Source of the DNA: RSA9 sp036381195
Lineage (GTDB): Bacteria; Gemmatimonadota; Gemmatimonadetes; Longimicrobiales; RSA9
DNA length: 64,000 bases
Assembly (NCBI GenBank): GCA_036381195.1
Contig: DASVDH010000018.1
Location: forward strand, 75,448-139,447
Reading direction: 5' to 3'
Shown here: positions 60,865 to 64,000 of the stretch, piece by piece
Position numbering within the stretch: position 1 is the first letter of the stretch
Layout: each line of letters opens with the position of its first letter
Translations under genes and position numbers: made by a program
Notes under the pieces: generated by a model
Told to the model about the DNA's origin: nothing
Database searches by the model: none
The model's input: the letters and a program-made list of their open reading frames with translations, nothing else

Positions 60865-62163
60865 TCATCGTTCGAGTGCGCGGCCGAGCACGGCCTCGAG
60901 CCGTGCGACCGAGATGCCCAGCTCCTGGCGGGCGCGCACCCACTCGATCTCCGCCTCGGTCAGTGCGACCTGCGATGCCTGGAGATCCAGGATGGTCGCG
61001 TTGCCGATCTGGTAGCGTTCCTCCTGAACGCGCAGGTCCTCGCGCGCCAGCTCGACGCCCCGACGGGCGATCGCGACGCGGCGCTCGGCCGCGTCGATCT
61101 GGCGGGCGGCCGCCTCCGCCGCCACGCGCGCCGCGAGCGCCGTGTCGCGTGCACGCGCCTGCGCGATCCGCTCCTCCGCCGCCGCCCGCGAGACCGCCGC
61201 CTCGCGCTGGAAGCCGTTGAAGACCGGCAAGGACATGAAGATCCGCAGACTCCAGCTCCGCTGGTCCGGCGGGAACTGGAAGGCGAACCAGTCGTAGCCG
61301 GCAGTGGCGCGCACGGACGGCAGGTACGCCGTGTACGCGGCGAGCCGATCGGCGCGCGCCGCGTCGTGACTCGCCTGCGCGGCCAGCACGGCCGGCGAGC
61401 GCGCGACCGCCTCCGCGACCAGCTCCTCCACAGGCGGACGCGGGGGCGCGGCCTCTGGCAGCGCGCCGCCCGCCGGCTCGACCTCGCCGGCGATGCCGAC
61501 CTGTCTACCCAGTCGCAGCCGCGCATCCCGCTCGCCGGCCTCGGCCTCGACGAGCGCCAGCTCGGCGCGGCCCAGCTCCAGCTCCGCGCGCAGCACATCC
61601 GAGCGCGTGGCGGTGCCGACCTCGAGGCGGGTCCTGGCGAACGCGAGTTGCTGGCGCGCCCGCTCCACGCGCTGCTCCGCGGCGCGCACCAGCTCCGAGG
61701 CCGCGGCCGCGGTGTAGAACGCCTCGGTGGTGGCGAGCACGGTCTGGAACCGTTGCGCGCGGTACGCCGCGTCCGCTGCCTCGAGCTCTGCGCCGGCACT
61801 CCGGAGCCGCGTCAGGCGCCGGCCGCCGCCGAACAGCTCGTAGCTGGCCTGGGCCTGGGCCGTGTAGCTCTCGGACACCAGCCGGCCGGTGGCCTGGTCG
61901 AAGCGCTCGTTGCTGGAGTTCCCGTAACTCGAGTTGAGTGTGAACGACGGGAACCAGGCGCCGCGCGCCTCGAGCTGGTCCGCCCGTGCCCTGGTGATCG
62001 CCTCCTCGGCGCTGACGGCGGCGGGGTCACGCTCCAGCGCGAGCCGGATCGCATCTTCCAGGGTGACGGTGCGGACCGCCTGCTGCGCGGAGCCGGCCGC
62101 CGGCGCCAGCCAGACGGCGAGCGCTACGGCGACTGGCAAGCCGCCACGGAGTGGGAGCTGCAT
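60865..62163 (-). CDS. TolC-family outer membrane channel protein
   Basis: 432 residues. Signal peptide to LAPAAGSAQQ (about 1-27). Two TolC repeats with coiled-coil phrases: LEDAIRLALERDPAAVSAEEAI, FAVTR-like helices such as LVEAEAGERDARLRLGRQVG, and a second repeat around VARSPAVLAAQASHDAARAD. ATG at 62163. The first gene of the three-gene efflux operon; the MFP gene follows after 68 bp. A TATAAT box lies about 105 bases upstream. Confidence 0.9.
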   Translation of the reverse strand: MQLPLRGGLPVAVALAVWLAPAAGSAQQAVRTVTLEDAIRLALERDPAAVSAEEAITRARADQLEARGAWFPSFTLNSSYGNSSNERFDQATGRLVSESYTAQAQASYELFGGGRRLTRLRSAGAELEAADAAYRAQRFQTVLATTEAFYTAAAASELVRAAEQRVERARQQLAFARTRLEVGTATRSDVLRAELELGRAELALVEAEAGERDARLRLGRQVGIAGEVEPAGGALPEAAPPRPPVEELVAEAVARSPAVLAAQASHDAARADRLAAYTAYLPSVRATAGYDWFAFQFPPDQRSWSLRIFMSLPVFNGFQREAAVSRAAAEERIAQARARDTALAARVAAEAAARQIDAAERRVAIARRGVELAREDLRVQEERYQIGNATILDLQASQVALTEAEIEWVRARQELGISVARLEAVLGRALER

Positions 62164-62268
62164 GGGCAGGATTCTCTCCGGCGCACAGCCGCGGCGTCGC
62201 CCGGCCGTGCGCCGGCCATGGTCGCATTGCGCCGCGGCGCCGCGCCGCGGCAACAGCCGTACATCAAT

Positions 62269-62274
62269 ATTATA
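62269..62274 (-). promoter_or_regulatory. Candidate -10 box of the efflux operon
   Basis: Minus strand TATAAT in a conspicuous AT island (62262-62280) about 105 bases before the TolC start. The -35 is weak (GAAACC at 62296-62291). The island may also drive the divergent zinc-ribbon gene. Confidence 0.4.
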
Positions 62275-62335
62275 TGACTCGCGAACCACCGGTTTCGTTG
62301 AGCCCGGCTGCACCCGCCGCACGGGGTGCCGGCCG

Positions 62336-62551
62336 GTGAGCGCAGGAGGATACAGCGCGGCCGAGCGGCGCGCGCTGGCGGAGGCGGCACGGCGCGGCGA
62401 GCCGCTCTCCTGCCCCGCCTGTGGCCAGGCGCTCGCCAGCCACGAGGTCCGCCCACGCCAGGACGTGGCCTACGTGCGGCGGCGCCTGCTGCTCGTGTGC
62501 CCGGGTTGCAAACGGACGGCGGCGGTGGACGTGGGGCCGCCGCCCGGGTGA
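62336..62551 (+). CDS. Zinc-ribbon miniprotein
   Basis: 71 residues, GTG start. Two CxxC pairs, CPAC (26-29) and CPGC (53-56), are spaced as in a four-cysteine zinc ribbon: GEPLSCPACGQALASHEV and LLLVCPGCKRTAAVDVG. Between them is VAYVRRRL, a typical beta-hairpin. The protein could bind nucleic acid or serve as a redox or assembly factor; no partner is known. The gene is too short for many callers. It is divergent from the TolC operon and shares its AT-rich promoter region. Confidence 0.65.
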   Translation: MSAGGYSAAERRALAEAARRGEPLSCPACGQALASHEVRPRQDVAYVRRRLLLVCPGCKRTAAVDVGPPPG

Positions 62552-62747
62552 TGTAGCGGAGACCGCGGCCAGATGTTCCGGGGACGGGTCTGGTGGCCTG
62601 CCGCCGGCCGCAGCGACGCGGCGGCCATCCACCGGGCGCCGGGGTCTGGGGGCCGGGCGCGGCGCGGGCGGGCTCTTCTCGGAGATCGGTCCGGGTCTCC
62701 TGGAGTGGGCGCGCCACTCCCCCCGGCGGGCTCGCCCTCGACGACTT

Positions 62748-63893
62748 TCACCCTGCCCTCAACACCTCCACCGGATCCACCGCACCCGCCTTGCGTGCCG
62801 GCAGGTAGCTCGCGACCAGCGCGGCCGCGAGCACCCCGGCCGGCACGAGCGAGCGCAACCTCGACTGCCAGGAGCAGGCGCCGGCGGCCGCGAGCAACCC
62901 GCCCTCGGCGAGCAACTGGCGCACGATCCGGCCACGGCTCGCGCCGAGCGATGCGCGCACCGCGATCTCCTGTCGCCGCTCGAGCGCACGCGTGAGCAGG
63001 AGCCCGCCGGCGTTGGTGGACGTGATCAGCAACAGAACCAGCACTGCACAGCGGAGCAGCATCAGCGCGACCCAGTCGGAGCCCTCGGGCCGGCCGGTGA
63101 GCGGGCGCACGTCCACACGCGCGGCGCGTTCGCCGGCTGGACGCCCGGCGTCGAGGGCGTGCTGGATCGTGGCGAGCGCCGCGCGCGCCTCGTCGGCGGC
63201 CGCGCCCTCGCGCAGCCGCGCGATGACGCTGACGCCGGGCGACGCCGCGCCGCCGGCAACCGGCGCGAGCGGTACCCAAACGTCGACGCCGAGCGGGTAC
63301 TGCAATCCCGCAGGGACGACGCCGACGATGGTGTGCGGGCGGCCGTCGACCCTGACCGACCTTCCGATGATCTGGGGATCCGCGCCGAACCGGCTCTAGC
63401 ACAGCCGCTGCGTGATCACCGCCGTGGGCTCGGCGGCCGGCTCGCCGTCGGCGGAGGAGAGCAGGCGCCCGTGCAGCGGAGCGATGCCGAGCGCCGCGAA
63501 GAAGCGCCCGGAGACGCGGGCGCCCGGCACGCGGAACGTGCGCGAGCCATCGCCGAGGAAGAAATCGTCGCGTGAGTAAGCACCGAGGGTGAAGAGGCCG
63601 CTGCCCTCCGATTCCCACACGACGGCGTCCGCATAGCGGGGCTGGAGCCAGCGCCCCCGCTCGTCGCGCAACTCCATGACCACGAGCTGGTCCGGCGCGG
63701 GGAACGGCACGGCATCGGTCGCGAGCGCGCGCCCGGCATCGTGGATCGTGACGCTCGCGCCGATGCCGAGGGCGAGAACGCCAACGGCGACGACCGCCGT
63801 GCCGGGCCGCCGCCGGAGCGTGCGTACCGCGAAGCGGACGTCCTGGACCAACGTGTCCAGCCCACCGCGCTGCGCGGGAGGGGTGTCGAGCAT
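62748..63893 (-). pseudogene. Decayed ADOP/MacB-type ABC permease
   Basis: Starts with LVQDVRFAVRTLRRRPG and GVLALGIGASVTI, the ADOP family N terminus. In the MacB_PCD domain a TAG (63398-63396) interrupts RLC-stop-SRFG, where the family has a phrase like RLWQSRFG; both sides are in the same frame. Later, after ITSTNAGGLLLTRALERRQEI and RIVRQLLAEGGLLAAAG, the chain jumps to VPAGVLAAALVASYLPARKA, the end of the second FtsX domain, so roughly 400 codons are missing. With a nonsense codon and a large deletion the gene is inactive. An alternative GTG start at 63938 overlaps the upstream stop. Functional relatives are permease-like proteins of ABC efflux systems. Confidence 0.85.
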
Positions 63894-63934
63894 GGCCGGG
63901 CGGATCTCTCCCCGCGGACCGATCCGGCGGCCGC

Positions 63935-64000
63935 TCACAGCGGCCGCGCGACCATGATGCCGTCCTGCTTCTCGATGCCCTTGATCCGCTCGGCCAGCGG
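63935..64000 (-). CDS. C-terminal end of an unidentified protein
   Basis: Only 21 codons and a stop are in the window (LAERIKGIEKQDGIMVARPL at the end). The stop overlaps a possible GTG start (63938) of the permease pseudogene, so the two were probably co-transcribed. No family can be assigned from so little sequence. Confidence 0.5.
   Translation of the reverse strand, partial: PLAERIKGIEKQDGIMVARPL

Noticed and set aside
1..64000. CRISPR arrays, insertion sequences, prophage genes, tRNA or rRNA genes
   Set aside because: Looked for regular spacer repeats, transposase or integrase motifs, and conserved RNA sequences; none were seen.

Overview
The window is very GC-rich DNA, with nearly every third codon position G or C. 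It carries about 52 protein genes, two clear pseudogenes, and no tRNA, rRNA, CRISPR array, insertion sequence or phage module that I could find. The gene content suggests a soil- or sediment-type Gemmatimonadota bacterium (inferred, moderate confidence; there is no 16S gene to confirm it). It includes Tat-exported GH109-type oxidoreductases, DUF1080 proteins, many secreted beta-lactamase-fold hydrolases, a GMC oxidoreductase with a gluconate-dehydrogenase-type small subunit, an ADOP-type permease and an RND pump. Several upstream regions share a promoter style: TTGNNN, a 16-18 bp spacer, then TA-rich hexamers such as TACCTT, TAGCTT, TATCCT or TAGAAT.

Left part (1-24.6 kb): the start of a PAS sensor protein; a CPBP membrane protease; a tightly coupled minus-strand operon of a solute:sodium symporter, sugar nucleotidyltransferase, GHMP sugar kinase and GH109-like glycosidase; two tandem paralogous serine hydrolases; endonuclease V; a DUF1080 protein; a gamma-glutamyltransferase; and a third serine hydrolase. 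On the plus strand follow a GMC oxidoreductase, its Tat-linked small subunit and a flavin reductase-like protein. Then comes an accessory stretch with two dispersed repeat families, a small lipoprotein and an IPT/Kelch lipoprotein. A Gfo/Idh/MocA dehydrogenase and a sugar isomerase-like TIM barrel close this part. Together these genes point to oxidation-assisted cleavage and uptake of unusual sugars or glycosides.

Middle part (24.7-45 kb): exported M20 and D-aminoacylase-type amidohydrolases; a SET-domain lysine methyltransferase with a histone-H1-like basic tail; a very large patatin-related protein with C-terminal membrane helices; a nucleoside-symporter-family MFS protein; a fourth serine hydrolase; a second DUF1080 protein; a translationally coupled CYTH-ClpP pair; a MobA-XdhC-XdhC molybdenum-enzyme maturation set with no enzyme nearby; and small cupin, SDR, BNR-repeat and Nudix genes.

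Right part (45-64 kb): an ATL-type DNA repair protein; an OmpA lipoprotein with a good intrinsic terminator; a decayed M23 peptidase lipoprotein; ThiI with a rhodanese domain; a quinone oxidoreductase; GlsB/YeaQ; an aldo/keto reductase; a GAF-GAF-GGDEF protein; initiation factor IF-1; a TolC/MFP/RND efflux operon; a zinc-ribbon miniprotein; and a decayed ADOP permease. GC-rich hairpins without a U tract sit between several convergent gene pairs. The most unusual items are the H1-tailed SET protein, the redox-glycoside gene set, the dispersed leader repeats and the 84-bp tandem hairpin repeat.
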